Positions 13,401 through 26,235 of a DNA stretch of 64,000 nt are shown piece by piece. Origin of the DNA: Dirofilaria immitis. Its lineage: Eukaryota; Nematoda; Chromadorea; Rhabditida; Onchocercidae. Numbering within the stretch: position 1 is the first letter of the stretch; the number at the start of each line of letters is the position of its first letter. The notes beneath the pieces are model-generated. The model saw only the letters and a list, made by a program, of their open reading frames with translations, had not been told where the DNA came from and searched no databases. The position numbers and the translations under genes were made by a program. The stretch is from positions 186,001 through 250,000 of the forward strand of contig JAKNDB010000098.1 in assembly GCA_024305405.1 (NCBI GenBank), in the 5' to 3' direction.

Positions 13401-14049
13401 TTCGCAATTACAATGCCGTAACAAATGAATAGAATTTACGAATTTTTATTTTTAAAAAAAAAGTATACATTTTTGAAATTTTGCTTAAAATGAAATTAAA
13501 AATTTTTATAAGAAAATGAAAACTTTTTCGTATAATTTCTTATTTTTTGTTAATATTTTTTAATTGATAAAATTATGCTTAATGAATGATTTGTTATCAA
13601 TTAAATTCAATTATTTATAATATATTACTATTATGAATTCGATATATTTAAAAAACAATTTATTGTTAAAAATTAATATTTGTTTATGTAAAGAAAATGG
13701 AATTGATAAAACAATTTAAATTTCAAAATGTATAAATAAATAGTTTTGATTTTTTTTAGAAGAAATATCAGCAAAGTAGAAAAAAAATTGGAAGAAAATA
13801 TAAAAATATTAGAATTTACACGCAAAAATAATTACAAAAAAAAAGAATTTATTTACGTAACGAACATAAAAATATTAAACAGAAATTAATTCTGAAATAT
13901 TTTGATATAAAATGATAATATTATATGATATCATTTCATATTGCTAAAATTAACTATTAATAGATAGACAGCACACGTGCTGATAAAATTTTTAAACAGA
14001 GTTACACTGCAAGTTCGCTATCATGAAGAGACTCTAATATCATCTGTAA

Positions 14050-15572
14050 AAATAATAAGCAATTACAGTAAAACGTGGGATATTACAAAACGAAATATTA
14101 CAGTAAATCACGAAGTATCTCAAAATGAAGTATTATGGTAAAATTTGAGATATCCCAGAATAAGATATTAAAGTAAAACATGAGGGGATATCTCAAAATG
14201 AAGTATCAAAATAATCAAAATAAAAATGAAGAGATATCTCAAAATGAAGTATCAAGATAAAACGTGAAGAGATATCTCAAAATGAAGTATCAAGATAAAA
14301 CGTGATGAGATATCTCAAAATGAAGTATCAAGATAAAACGTGAAGAGATATCTCAAAATGAAGTATCAAGATAAAACGTAAAGAGATATCTCAAAATGAT
14401 GTATCGTGATAAAAGTGAAGAGATATCTCAAAATGAAGTATCAAGATAAAACGTGAAGAGATATCTCAAAATGAAGTATCAAGATAAAACGTGAAGAGAT
14501 ATCTCAAAATGATGTATCGTGATAAAAAGTGAAGAGATATCTCAAAATGAAGTATCAAGATAAAACATGAAGAGATATCTCAAAATGAAGTATCAAGATA
14601 AAACGTGAAGAGATATCTCAAAATGATGTATCGTGATAAAAGTGAAGAGATATCTCAAAATGAAGTATCAAGATAAAACGTGAAGAGATATCTCAAAATG
14701 AAGTATCAAGATAAAACGTGAAGAAATATCTCAAAATGAAGTATCAAGATAAAACGTGAAGAGATATCTCAAAATGATGTATCGTGATAAAAGTGAAGAG
14801 ATATCTCAAAATGAAGTATCAAGATAAAACGTGAAGATATCTCAAAATGAAGTATCAAGATAAAACGTGAAGAGATATCTCAAAATGAAGTATCAAGATA
14901 AAACGTGAAGAGATATCTCAAAATGATGTATCGTGATAAAAAGTGAAGAGATATCTCAAAATGAAGTATCAAGATAAAACGTGAAGAGATATCTCAAAAT
15001 GAAGTATCAAGATAAAACGTGAAGAGATATCTCAAAATGATGTATCGTGATAAAAAGTGAAGAGATATCTCAAAATGAAGTATCAAGATAAAACGTGAAG
15101 ATATCTCAAAATGAAGTATCAAGATAAAACGTGAAGAGATATCTCAAAATGAAGTATCAAGATAAAACGTGAAGAGATATCTCAAAATGATGTATCGTGA
15201 TAAAAAGTGAAGAGATATCTCAAAATGAAGTATCAAGATAAAACGTGAAGATATCTCAAAATGAAGTATCAAGATAAAACGTGAAGAGATATCTCAAAAT
15301 GAAGTATCAAGATAAAACGTGAAGAGATATCTCAAAATGATGTATCGTGATAAAAAGTGAAGAGATATCTCAAAATGAAGTATCAAAGATAAAACGTGAA
15401 GATATCTCAAAATGAAGTATCAAGATAAAACGTGAAGAGATATCTCAAAATGAAGTATCAAGATAAAACGTGAAGAAATATCTCAAAATGAAGTATCAAG
15501 ATAAAACGTGAAGAGATATCTCAAAATGATGTATCGTGATAAAAAGTGAAGAGATATCTCAAAATGAAGTAT
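14050..15572 (+). repeat. 38-bp minisatellite, about 37 units, with higher-order order
   Basis: A core of 38 bp (AAGTATCAAGATAAAACGTG then AAGAGATATCTCAAAATG) is repeated from about 14.2 to 15.57 kb, with decayed units leading in from 14.05 kb. Each unit carries the 10-bp palindrome GAGATATCTC. A second unit type (ATGTATCGTGATAAAAAGTG start) recurs every third unit in the first half (A-A-B) and every fourth unit in the second half, where a 4-bp-shorter A unit has joined (a-A-A-B). No open frame or gene overlaps it. Confidence 0.95.
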
Positions 15573-17659
15573 TAGATAGAATGAATGTATGATATGTTTA
15601 CATGGATATCTCTGCAAAGATTAATCATCTTCTCTTGCTTTAATAAAAATTTAAGCTTTGATTTACAAACTTTTTATTCATAAAAATATTAATGAAAAAA
15701 GAAAAAGAAGGATACAAAAGAATGGAATTTTATCACAATTTAACAATGTATATTCATCGAGCATATCTATTGTGAATAATAATGTTCCGAAAGAATGTTT
15801 GATTGTACAGAAACAGGTATGTATAAAAACCGGTTAATAAAATACCTGTACTGAATAAAATGGATCAATAGATATATAGATTGATGGAATTGGTATCAAA
15901 ATATAAAATACATGTACGGAATAAAATGGATCAATAGATATATAAATTGATGGAAAATTGGTGTTAAATTTTGGTAATAATATATTTCAAAGAAACAATT
16001 TAAATTTTAAATTTAAGGAATTTTAAAATTTTGAATTTATAAAAGTTTTAAAGTAAAAATTAATATATACTGTACATTAAGAAAATAAAATGGATATTTT
16101 GAAGACATTATGAATAATTTGTTAATGAAATAACTTTTTTTTTATACTTTATATTTAAAATTGTTTAATGGATGTTAGGAAAAATTCTAAATACAATTTC
16201 ATCGACATGCACTATCCAAATATGAAGTGAAATTTTTATTTTATATATTAATTTCTCTTCAATTGATGGCATCATATTCATTAGAAATACTGATCAATTT
16301 ATTGTTCAAGTTTTATGAAAATACATAAACACAGCTATATTATTTTCCTAATTTATGAATTGTTTCCATTCATAGAAAGAGAATTTTGGAAAGATATTTT
16401 GAAAAATATTATTAATCAATTAAAGTAAGAAAAACCAAAATTATTAATTAATTGATTAGTTAATGATTAAAAAAGCATTACTAATATCAATGAATTTGTG
16501 AAGAGACTATTTTTTTAATGATGATGGCAAACAGAAATATTAATTAAATAAATATCATTGGAAAAATAATATAAATTCAATTTAAAATAAAAATTAAATA
16601 AATTTAAAATATCAAAATAAGACTTTTAATAAAACTTTGAAAAGCATAAAGACTTCAAACAATCAATGATTATTGATGACAAATTTCGATTAAAACAATT
16701 TTTTTTTCGAGAAAAGGAGAAAAATAAAATGAACTTGTTTATTAGATGATTCATTTGAACTATTCTAAATTTTGCCATATATGCATTTTCGAATTTAATT
16801 ACTGATTTATCCGACTGGAAATGGAAATAAAACTGTCGTCGTTTTTCCATTTATCCGATAATTCATTTAATTATTTCATCTTTCGTCATATATGCATTCT
16901 ATTATTCGATCTAATTAGTAAATCACATTTATCCTAAAATTAATTAATAATTTGAATATTGAATAATAATTATTTAAAAATAATATTTATTCACATATTT
17001 TAGTATAGAAAAAAAATATTTTTCGATCAAATTATGAACATTAAATTATCCTTTAACCTTTGAACCAAGCATCAGTATATTGGATTGTACGAAATAAAAA
17101 CATCATTTATTCATATATATTTAATACAAAAAAATATTTTTCGATCAAATTACCAAAGCATTCTTTAACCTTTGAACTGTGCATTAATGATTTCAAAAAA
17201 GAAAAAATACATTTTTAAGCGCAAATTTTAAATGATAAAAGTTAAACGACGATGAGTTATTACTACATTAATTGTAATGAAACTAATAAGTATCATATAA
17301 AATCAAAAATAGGAATTTAATAAGACTTATAATATTTATATTAATCAAATCTAAATCTAATTATGATTTAATATTTCTAATTTATTTTAACACTTATATA
17401 TTTTATACAAATATATACCATAATATAATATAATTATAATGTAGTTAAAGGATTATTTCAGTAATTTTAATTATTCTTTAAAGGAAAAGTTAAAAGAAGG
17501 ACTATTTATGGATAACCTGAAATCGTATTTATTTATAATATTAATAGTATATATGAATCATTTGTGATGATTCACATTTGATAATTTTAATAAAAAATTT
17601 TGTATAATTTTTAGTTAAACGTCATTATTTTGATGAAATTTTCGATTTAAACAGAATGA

Positions 17660-17820
17660 AGAAGTATCGAAATTGATTGGATTAGAAATTTCGATCTAAG
17701 TGGAACTAAATTACCGAAATTGATTAAATTAGAATTTTCTATCTAAGTGGAACTAAATTATCGAAATTGATTAGATTAGAATTTTCGATCCAAGTGGAAC
17801 TAAATTATCTAAACTGATTA
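17660..17820. repeat. 47-bp tandem repeat, three copies
   Basis: Units of the type CGAAATTGATTxxATTAGAA..TTCxATCTAAGTGGAACTAAATTA follow one another three times with scattered substitutions. Confidence 0.8.
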
Positions 17821-20065
17821 TGCTTTCGAATTTTCAAAATAATAAACATATATTATATTTAGCTTTTAAAAAACATAATAAATTCAGTAATTCATGTTTG
17901 ATAATTTTGATAAAAAAGTAAAATGCAATGAGTTCGAAGAATTATAGCGTAATCTACTTGCATGCGTGATTTTATCATGATTACATTACTTAATGACAAA
18001 ATACGTGGTTATATCGTCTAATCTTGCATGTGGCATTCATAGAAAATAAGGAAATTTCAAATAATGATTTTATCATGATTATAGAAAGAGATAAGCTCGA
18101 ATATATACACTACGACATGTTATTTTTCCGATAAGTACTGTTATCGTCTTTTTTAGATAAAATGAAGAAAAAAATGACGAATAATCTAGTTGAAATCTAG
18201 GATATGAAATAATTTACCCGAAGAATAGGTAAGTAGTAATAATATCTAAATATTTATCTTTTTGATAAATAATAATTCGAAAAGAATTAAAATTAATTTT
18301 ACTGATTAATTTCATAAATTATGATGAAATTTTTGGCTGAAATTAAAACAAAAGAATAATCATTTCAAGTTCATTTTTATCATTTCTTTGCTAAACTTAT
18401 CATACAATTATTTATTTTTAAAAATGCTAATTTTGCAAATTATCCTCTTATTTACGGAACTGTTTTTCTTTCATTTCCATTCAATAGCAAAAATATACGT
18501 TTTGTGATAAAAATTCTGAAGCATTTTATTATTAATTTATCATTCTCGTAATAAATTAATCATTGATATAAATGATGCCATCTTATTCTGCCATCACTCT
18601 TGCCAATGAACGAAATTTCATTTCAATTTGAATGAATTAAAATTAGTTCTAATTCTAGGCGACCTAAATGTCATATAATTTTAATTTGGTAAGAAAATTG
18701 GAATGAGCAATTGTTCTACATTATTGGCATTTGTTTATTCATTTTATATTACATCATATTTTTCCAATTTAATACTATTTTGTTTTGTTCTGTTTTCTTC
18801 AATTTTTATTAATCAAAAATGATCGATAAAAATTTGTTATAAACTATCGCTTAAATAAATTCTTTGAAAAATTTTTAAGATCAACATTGATTATCTTTCG
18901 TTTTTAGTACATTCAAATCATAATAATAATAATAATAATAACAAAACAATATTATAGTGATGATATATATAAGTGTTTGATATTCTTAATGATTATTGTC
19001 ATTTTGATGAAAATAACTGATTCATGATTTTGGCAGATATAATATTATCATGATCATTATCGAAGCATTCATTCCACCATTATATATTGTATATAATGAT
19101 TGAAAAAAAACGATGATTTATAACTTTAGAAATGCAATATTATCATGATTGTTAATTATCATCAGTTGATAACTATCATTTCTTATTATGATTATTGCCA
19201 TTATGATGCATGAATATGGATGTTGATCATGATAACATGATTTGATAATAATAATTTCTTGAAATTTTGTCGTGATTAGCGTTAATGTGATACATGTATA
19301 TATTGATGGAAATGATGATTCAGAGCTTTTAAAAACACGGTATTATTACAATTATTAATTGATGTTATGATGTATATACTGATAAAAATGATAATTTATT
19401 TTCTCGTGGAAATTCAATATCATGATTTTTATTAATGTTAGCATTGACAATTATCTTTCATGCAGTTTTATCATGACTATTTATTAATATGATGTATGCA
19501 TATATAATAAATGGAAATTGTTTCAGTTCTAAAAGTAATCATGATAATTATCATAATTATGCATAGATATAGTGATGGAAATGATAATTTCTTTCCCAAT
19601 TGTAATAATTATTTTAATTACTTTTCATTATCATTAATTCTAATCAATAATTAAAATGCGCATTTAATGACAAAAAGTTTGAAATATCATAAAATATTTT
19701 TGAAATCAATTCTAAAAATTCATGATTTATTGAAAGGAAAAGAAAATATTACTTATAAAATTAATTAAAATATTAATATGGTTGAAAAATATTATCAAAT
19801 CGATAAAATCAATTTTATCAATTATGCATATATGAATTATCATATCATTCATTATCTTTTATTATCATATAGCAGTATATTTTATTAATAAATTTTAATC
19901 AATTTTATCAGATTCATGATTATAATTGTATTTAAAATTTGCAAAATAATTTTTCTAATTTTTCACACAAAATTTACATTGAAATTTTATTCGCTAAATT
20001 ATGGCGTCAATTGAATTATTTAAAAGAAAAAAAAGAAAGGAGAGAATCGAAGAAGAAAGAGAGAA

Positions 20066-20123
20066 GAAGGAAAGAAAGAAAGAAAGAAAGGAAGGAAGGA
20101 AGGAAGGAAGGAAGGAAGGAAGG
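20066..20123. repeat. GAAA/GGAA tetranucleotide microsatellite
   Basis: (AAAG)n passes directly into (AAGG)n. The Lys/Arg-rich translation on plus and the Phe/Leu/Ser-rich one on minus are artefacts. An (AT)10 tract follows at 20,142-20,161. Confidence 0.9.
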
Positions 20124-20164
20124 AAATTATCATAGATGTTGCTGATATATATATATATATATGT

Positions 20165-20410
20165 ATCAGCATCATCGATATGTGTCTTCTTGCTCATAGA
20201 GGATGGATGAATGTTGAAATTTTTCATCATTTGGCTTCTACATATGACGATACAGAAGAACGGGTCACTTGTCCAATTGGCCTTGATGACAGTTGACAAC
20301 AGGATAGATACAAACCAAGAAGACAACAGACATCCATCGTTTTATTGTTTTCAAGGTTTACACATTGCATGATCATAAATTCAACATATTCTCGATTGAT
20401 ACTTCTCAAT
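20165..20410. other. Island of more balanced composition, possible exon or regulatory block
   Basis: This stretch looks far richer in G and C than its flanks. A plus-strand frame from an ATG near 20,180 runs about 38 codons and ends ERVTCPIGLDDS before a TGA. A 60-codon minus-strand frame also crosses it. Neither shows a recognisable domain or a clear pair of splice sites. It may be a regulatory element, a lone exon or a fragment of a transposon. Confidence 0.25.
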
Positions 20411-21289
20411 AAGTTATTGTATTATTTTACTGTCTATCGAAATAATTTTACTAAATTAATCAGAAATTGAACTTAAAATTATTTCTATTTCCGAATTTGC
20501 TACTTATTTTATGACATTTAATGGATCAGAAATTTTTGATAACATTTAATATAATTATAATAGAAAAAAAGGAAAAAAACTATGTCATATTTGAAATAAG
20601 ACAGTTTTTAATTAATTTCTTTTCGGCTTCTTTCCAAAAATTTTCATAAAACAAAAAGAAAATTCAAACTACAAAGTTGCTATTTATTCAATAAAATTTT
20701 GAATCATAAATTATTTAAAATTTTTGATAAAATTTTGAAATTGTAAATTATTTATTAACATCTAATAATGAATTACTTTTTTAGATTGCTTAAAATTTTT
20801 CTGATATATTTTTACATTGCTAGGCCAATTTCTTTTTTCTTGATTGTATTATTTGTAATCTAATTAATATTTATTTAGTTATCTAACATAATTCTTTATT
20901 TTTATTTCTTAATATTATGGTTGTTTATAAAATAGAATGATAGCGAAACTTGGCTCTGATAATCTCTTACTGAAAATTAGTCCTGATAATCTGTTGCTTT
21001 AAAATCAGACTAAATTCTTATAAAAGCCTATTTTTACTAATTTTGTATACTTTTTTCGACATGACATGAAATTTTAAACTTATTGTCAAATTTTTCTTCT
21101 CTTTCTATTTTGCATAAATAATATTAGTTGATTAGTTAACCAATTAACTAATCAATTATCAACTACAATAGTAATCGGTAATATTATCATTGTTTAATCA
21201 TTTATTATTCTTAATTAAATTAAATATAATTTATTTTAATTTTATGCAATATATTTTTATTATTATTATTTTTATATTGCAATAAATGA

Positions 21290-21450
21290 AATTATCAAAT
21301 GAAATATGCATTTATTGTCATGAATAATTTCGATTTTAATATTTAATCAGAAATTGAAATTATCAAATGAAATATGCATTTATTGTCATGAATAATTTCG
21401 ATTTTAATATTTAATCAGAAATTGAAATTATCAAATGAAATATTTTTATT
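21290..21450. repeat. 68-bp tandem duplication (about 2.3 copies)
   Basis: AATTATCAAATGAAATATGC recurs at 21,290 and 21,358 with identical downstream sequence (TTTATTGTCATGAATAATTT and so on). A third partial copy starts at 21,426. Confidence 0.9.
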
Positions 21451-21646
21451 AATTTTTCATTTCAATCAAAACTATTATTTCATTTTAAATGAAAGAGAGA
21501 AAAATAAAAAGAAAAAAATTATCTATTTTTGTTCATTTTGTGTTACGAGAACACAAAAATGATCCAAATTATTTAAAAACAAATTTTTGCCATCGTTATT
21601 TTTGCTCCGTTTATTTGTGATTGTTTAAAATTTCGCCTTTTTCATC

Positions 21647-21653
<7 letters not shown>

Positions 21654-21694
<41 letters not shown>
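21654..21694. repeat. (CT)n microsatellite, about 20 units
   Basis: An uninterrupted CT dinucleotide run. Shorter CT-rich tracts recur at 22.06-22.16 kb. Confidence 0.95.
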
Positions 21695-21697
<3 letters not shown>

Positions 21698-22313
21698 TTG
21701 TTGGGAGTAAATTTTATTTGAATTATTACATTGCAATTCTAAAATTAAATTTTAATAATTTCCAATAAATTTTTCAACTAATCACAAAATAAGTTAATAT
21801 AATTTGATTATTTGTTTAGAAAAAAAGGGTTTTTTCCTTCAATTTACATTTAAAAATAAATAAATCTTTTAATTTTAATAATATATTTTAGTATATGAAA
21901 ATTTCTTTTTCGTTTTTTTTATTCTCTCAAACTAAATTTTTTTATTCGAATTACTTCATTGCAGGCCTAAATTTAAGTTTTAATAATTTGATAATTTTCG
22001 ATTTTTTAAAATCAATATAGAATATCTTAATGTAATTTAATTACTTCATTTGAAATTCTCTGTCTCTCTCTCTTTTTTTTTATTTCAATTGATTTAGTTT
22101 CTTTTTCTCCTTTCCCTCTCTCTCTCCCTCCCTTCCCTCTCTCTCTCACTCTCTCTATGAAATATAATTTTTTTTTATTTTTAAAATTTCATATTAATAT
22201 TTTAAAAATAAAATTTTAGGAAAAAGTTTTAATTAGGTTAAGGGAACAAATAATTAAATATAATGCAATCTGAAAAAGATTATAATTGATGGAAAACTTA
22301 ATTGGATATTCAG

Positions 22314-22363
22314 ATCTGATCGGTTTCACGACACAGATGACATCAATCAAGGTGATTGGACAG
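22314..22363 (+). other. Possible isolated 50-bp exon
   Basis: A block of normal composition is flanked by an ATATTCAG acceptor and a CAG|GTATGA donor. Two of three frames are open (SDRFHDTDDINQGDWT or LIGFTTQMTSIKVIGQ). It might be a 5' non-coding exon of the large plus-strand gene 3.9 kb downstream, or a chance pair of splice sites. Confidence 0.25.
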
Positions 22364-23699
22364 GTATGAATTGAACTGAACCTTTTATAATATCATCAAC
22401 CATTACATTTCAACATTCCAATGTCATGATGTCGATACTTACAGGTGTAGTAGGAAGCGTGGGTGGAGTGGGAAGAACAGGTAGAAAAGAAAGAAGACGA
22501 TGATGTATAGAATCAAATTCCGTCCTCCATTTCATTGTTAAAAGTAATGAGAAGCAAAGAAAAGAATGAGGAAGAAAAGTGCGAGGAGGAGGAAGAGAAG
22601 AAGTAGGAGGAAAGGAGGAGGAGAAGGAGGAGGAGAGGAAGAAAAAGAAGAATAAATTGAGAAGGAGGAGGAGGAAGGAAAAGGAAGATGAAAGAGATAA
22701 TGATAAGTATGGAAAGATTGATATAAGGTTTGACAATCAATCATCTCTAATATCCAATCTTGACCCCTCCTACTTTCACTCCCTCCCCGCACTTATTAAC
22801 TATCCCGCTTTTCTTCCTTCCCGCCCGCGGTATCATTTTTATCGTTCGTTCACTATCGAACCGCAAATGAGGAATGATTCGAAATATTTAAATATATATC
22901 ATTTGCTTTACTATTTCTTATCTTTTTCTTACTCTATGATATTTTTCAATTTTTTTCTTTATATCATTTTTATTCCATTTTCTTATCACTATGATAAAAT
23001 GAATTTTACATAAGCTTATCTAATTAATGTAAAAAAAAGAAAAAAGGATTTTCCTTTCTGTCTTCTTGATTATTTCTACTTAAAATCCTGAATTATTCCA
23101 CTTATCATTTAAATTTACCATAAATTCTTTTTTATTATTTAGTTTTAAAAATTAAATTTGAATTAATTAAGCATAAGTTTTAATACCATTTAATTACAAT
23201 GAAATTTAGATAACAAAACTTTATTTCAATAAATTTGTTTTTGTTTTTTATCACTAGAATTTGAAAAGTGAATGAAAGAGATTAAAAAATTCTTGTTGAT
23301 AAAGTTAGAAAAATCTTTTGCCTATTACATTTTAATTATCATTCATTTTGGATCAAATTTATCACTTAATTACTACCTGATAATTTCTGCAATATTTGTA
23401 AAAATTTTTTCCTTAAAATTGATAGATTGAAATTCTATTTTACAATTATTTGTAATTTTACTGACTAAAAATGTCTAAGTGAAATTGAAAACCATTGATG
23501 CGAAGTCTATTAATTTAAATGAGAGTAATTGATTGTTATCAGTAAGTTCGTATAAAATTGTTATCTCATTAACATTTATCATACGAAATAATCAGTTACT
23601 ATCCATTTCACTTGTCCTGTTATATTTCATCTTTTATTGGTTGACGCAAAAATCCCCACATTTCAACCTATCCATTTCACTTTTTAAACTATCATTCAT

Positions 23700-24180
23700 T
23701 CATCATTATCATCATCTTCATCATCATATTAAATGATCATTATCATCATCGTCATCATCATTACATTAAATCATCATTATCATCATCATCGTATTAAATC
23801 ATTATTATCATCATCATTATATTAAATCATCATTATCACCATCATCATACTAAATCATTATTATCATCATCATCATTATATTAAACCATTATTATCATCA
23901 TCATTATATTAAATCATCATTACCATCATTATATTAAATCATCATTATCATCATCATATTAAATCATCATTATCATCATCATCATATTAAATCATCATTA
24001 TCATCATCATCATATTAAATCATCATTATCATCATCATCATATTAAATCATCATTATCATCATCATCATATTAAATCATCATTATCATCATCATCATATT
24101 AAATCATCATTATCATCATCATCATATTAAATCATCATTATCATCATCATCATATTAAATCATCATTATCATGATCTTCA
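23700..24180 (+). repeat. 28-bp ATC-rich satellite, about 16 units
   Basis: The unit is ATATTAAATCATCATTATCA then TCATCATC. The last seven or eight units (24.0-24.17 kb) are essentially identical, while those at 23.7-23.95 kb vary in length and sequence. No coding frame is implied. Confidence 0.95.
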
Positions 24181-26220
24181 TTTTACCATATAACCTTTTT
24201 CTTTTTCTTTTTCTGAATAAAATTTATCCTTACAGCAACTATTTATAAATTTGTAAATAATATATACATATTATGTATAGGATACTATCATTTTTTTCAA
24301 TATTATTTATTATTAAAATTTCATTGAAAAATTTTTTCATTTCATTCATTCATCTTCCTCTTCCTTCTTCTTTTTCTCTTCTTTTTCCTCTTCCTTTTAC
24401 TATCTCTATCAATCTTCTTTAATCTTTTTATTCCCAATAATTATAAGAGAATTTTTTCCTCTTATCGAAAATATATTTTTTTTTATTTATCAATTTTGTT
24501 TTAAAATTAAATTTAATTAATTTTCCTTACTAACATTTAATAATCATATAAATACGATTTGTATTGTTGTATTATTTATCTGTGATCATTTAATTCTCTT
24601 TCTTTCTTTTTCTTTCTTTTGTTAATCACATAACTTTTTTTTCTTTTTCTTTAACATTAATAATGATTAAGATATTTGATATTTGTAATATATCAATTAT
24701 CATTGATCATTAGATTATAAGGACGCTTTTTTAATAATAATGATTAAAATATTTGACTAAAATAACATCAAATATCAATACTAATAATGATTAAGTATTT
24801 GATATTTGTGATATATCAATTATCATTGATCATTAGATTATAAATTGACTAGCTAGATAGATAAATTATCCGCTCAAATGATAATAAATTTTCCGGAATA
24901 TATTTTATAACTACAATCTTTTATTTTATTTACTTTTTTTCCATTTTATTTATATTCAAATCATTAAATTATTTTATATAACAATTTATTAGATTAAACT
25001 ACCAGTAGTTGTTTTTTTTTCAAATTTGTAAATATTACGTATTTCAGATTATTTCGAACTTTTATTTTAAACATCATCCATTGGTAAAAATTGATAAATG
25101 TCAATTGATAATTGATAAGCGACTGGTAACTGATAAAAACTTTTAAGTTTTCAAATAAATATCCGATTTTGCTAAAATAATTGTTTAATATTTCATGTTG
25201 AAACTTATCGCTAAATATATTTGAACCGACTTACATTCCAATAGGCAAATTTTAGTTTTCCCAAGTCAATTAATGGTAATCATTTGGCGTAAATAAATTG
25301 AAATGTGGAAAATCACACATCGAAGGAAAATACATTTTCAATGGTTTGTTAATTGAACCAAAAAAAGGAAAATGTAACAAAGAAAAAAATTTGTTATAAT
25401 AGTATGAGAATTTTTAAAATAATTGAGTGATTCTGATGTCGTTAAATGAGAATTCTTAGGAAGAATCATCGTCGACCTTCAAATGACCGTAATGGACCGT
25501 AAAAAAAAGGTGGTATGCGTTATTCATTTTGTATGACATACTTCAAGGACATTTGACCTTTCACCTCATCCCGGTCATCTAAACAATTGATGGGAAATTG
25601 ATTGTTGTTGTTCTTTTGTTATTAAATATTTCTTATCAACTAAAATTTAGTTTAATACTATATGCAAAATTAAATAGTGTTTCGTTTTCATTTTATTTTT
25701 TTGTCCTTTTTTTTTCTCTTTGAAGTCAAAAAAAGATAAGCATATTGAGATTGTAAATGATATCATCTTATCTTTTATGATAGAATTTCAATCAGAGATT
25801 GAAATATTGTACTCTGTTCAATTGATTGATTTTATTGCATGAACGTGAACACTTTGTTTTTTCTAATTTTCATTTTGATCTTTTCACTGATAAAATTTGA
25901 TTTGATATTTCGTTTTTATATTGTATAGATAATATATAATGAAGCATATTGAAAATATGTGATAATAAAGTAGAATTTCAGGAATGCTATCAGCAATAAA
26001 TCGACATGATCGAATAACTTAAAATAAAACCATTCCGAATGATTTTATTTTAAGTGATAATGATAATATGATAATATGATTTTTTTTTTGGACCATACTA
26101 CAATTTTTTTTTGGACCATCAATTGAATATAATAGATGAGACAAAAAAAGAAATCGCATCGTTTCCAATTCATTTCTTTGATTTTGTTTTATAATTTTTA
26201 AATATTCAATTTATCACTTA
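24181..26220. other. Spacer and putative promoter region of the large plus-strand gene
   Basis: Mostly AT-rich. Two diverged copies of a roughly 115-bp unit (TAATGATTAAG..ATATCAATTATCATTGATCATTAGATTATAA) lie at about 24,660 and 24,785. A less AT-rich block at 25,440-25,600 carries several GACC/GGTCA-type hexamers, including the DR1-like site listed separately. No coding exon is certain. Confidence 0.5.
25554..25566 (-). promoter_or_regulatory. DR1-type nuclear receptor half-site pair
   Basis: Read on the minus strand the sequence is AGGTGA-A-AGGTCA, two hexamers one base apart. Further GACC/GGTCA-like words lie within 100 bp (TGACCG, GGACCG, AAGGACA, CGGTCA). The cluster is about 670 bp upstream of the start codon of the large DOMON gene, a plausible place for promoter control. 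Binding is inference. Confidence 0.35.
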
Positions 26221-26226
26221 TTCTAG
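26217..26226 (+). promoter_or_regulatory. Probable trans-splice acceptor of the large gene
   Basis: CTTATTCTAG ends at 26,226, nine bases before the ATG. This is the nematode acceptor pattern and marks the likely mRNA start if the transcript is SL-spliced. Confidence 0.45.
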
Positions 26227-26235
26227 GAAGGGAGC

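Larger units (their letters stand above)
6850..14045. other. Gene-poor AT-rich stretch with simple and short tandem repeats
   Basis: I see no convincing exon here. The ORFs at 8.7-9.1 kb are A-rich low complexity next to a (GCA)5-6 run at about 8728. Notable pieces are a degenerate repeat of TACTGTA..TTTACCGTAAAG words at 8020-8260, a receptor-like direct repeat at 9633-9656, and two small tandem repeats at 10.1-10.5 kb, listed separately. The rest is poly-A/T-rich spacer with CT-rich tracts near 11.1 and 11.3 kb. Confidence 0.6.
15600..22300. other. Gene-poor spacer with several short tandem duplications
   Basis: No convincing gene. It holds two copies of a roughly 69-bp unit (about 15,830-15,965), two copies of a roughly 117-bp unit ending in TTTAACCTTTGAAC (about 16,985-17,180), three copies of a 47-bp unit (17,660-17,820), a degenerate series of units built around TATCATGAT and GATGGAAATGATAATTT at 18.95-19.9 kb, and microsatellites listed separately. 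A more balanced-composition island lies at 20,170-20,410. Confidence 0.6.

Noticed and set aside
14050..15572. CRISPR-like array
   Set aside because: Units are contiguous with no unique spacers, in a eukaryotic context; it is a minisatellite.
19939..20326. Lys/Arg/Glu-rich plus ORF and Phe/Leu/Ser-rich minus ORF
   Set aside because: Both are the GAAA/GGAA microsatellite read on opposite strands.
22410..23013. Overlapping ORFs of 75-144 codons on both strands
   Set aside because: They are purine/pyrimidine-asymmetric low complexity (Lys/Glu/Arg on plus, Ser/Leu/Pro on minus) with no splice or domain support.
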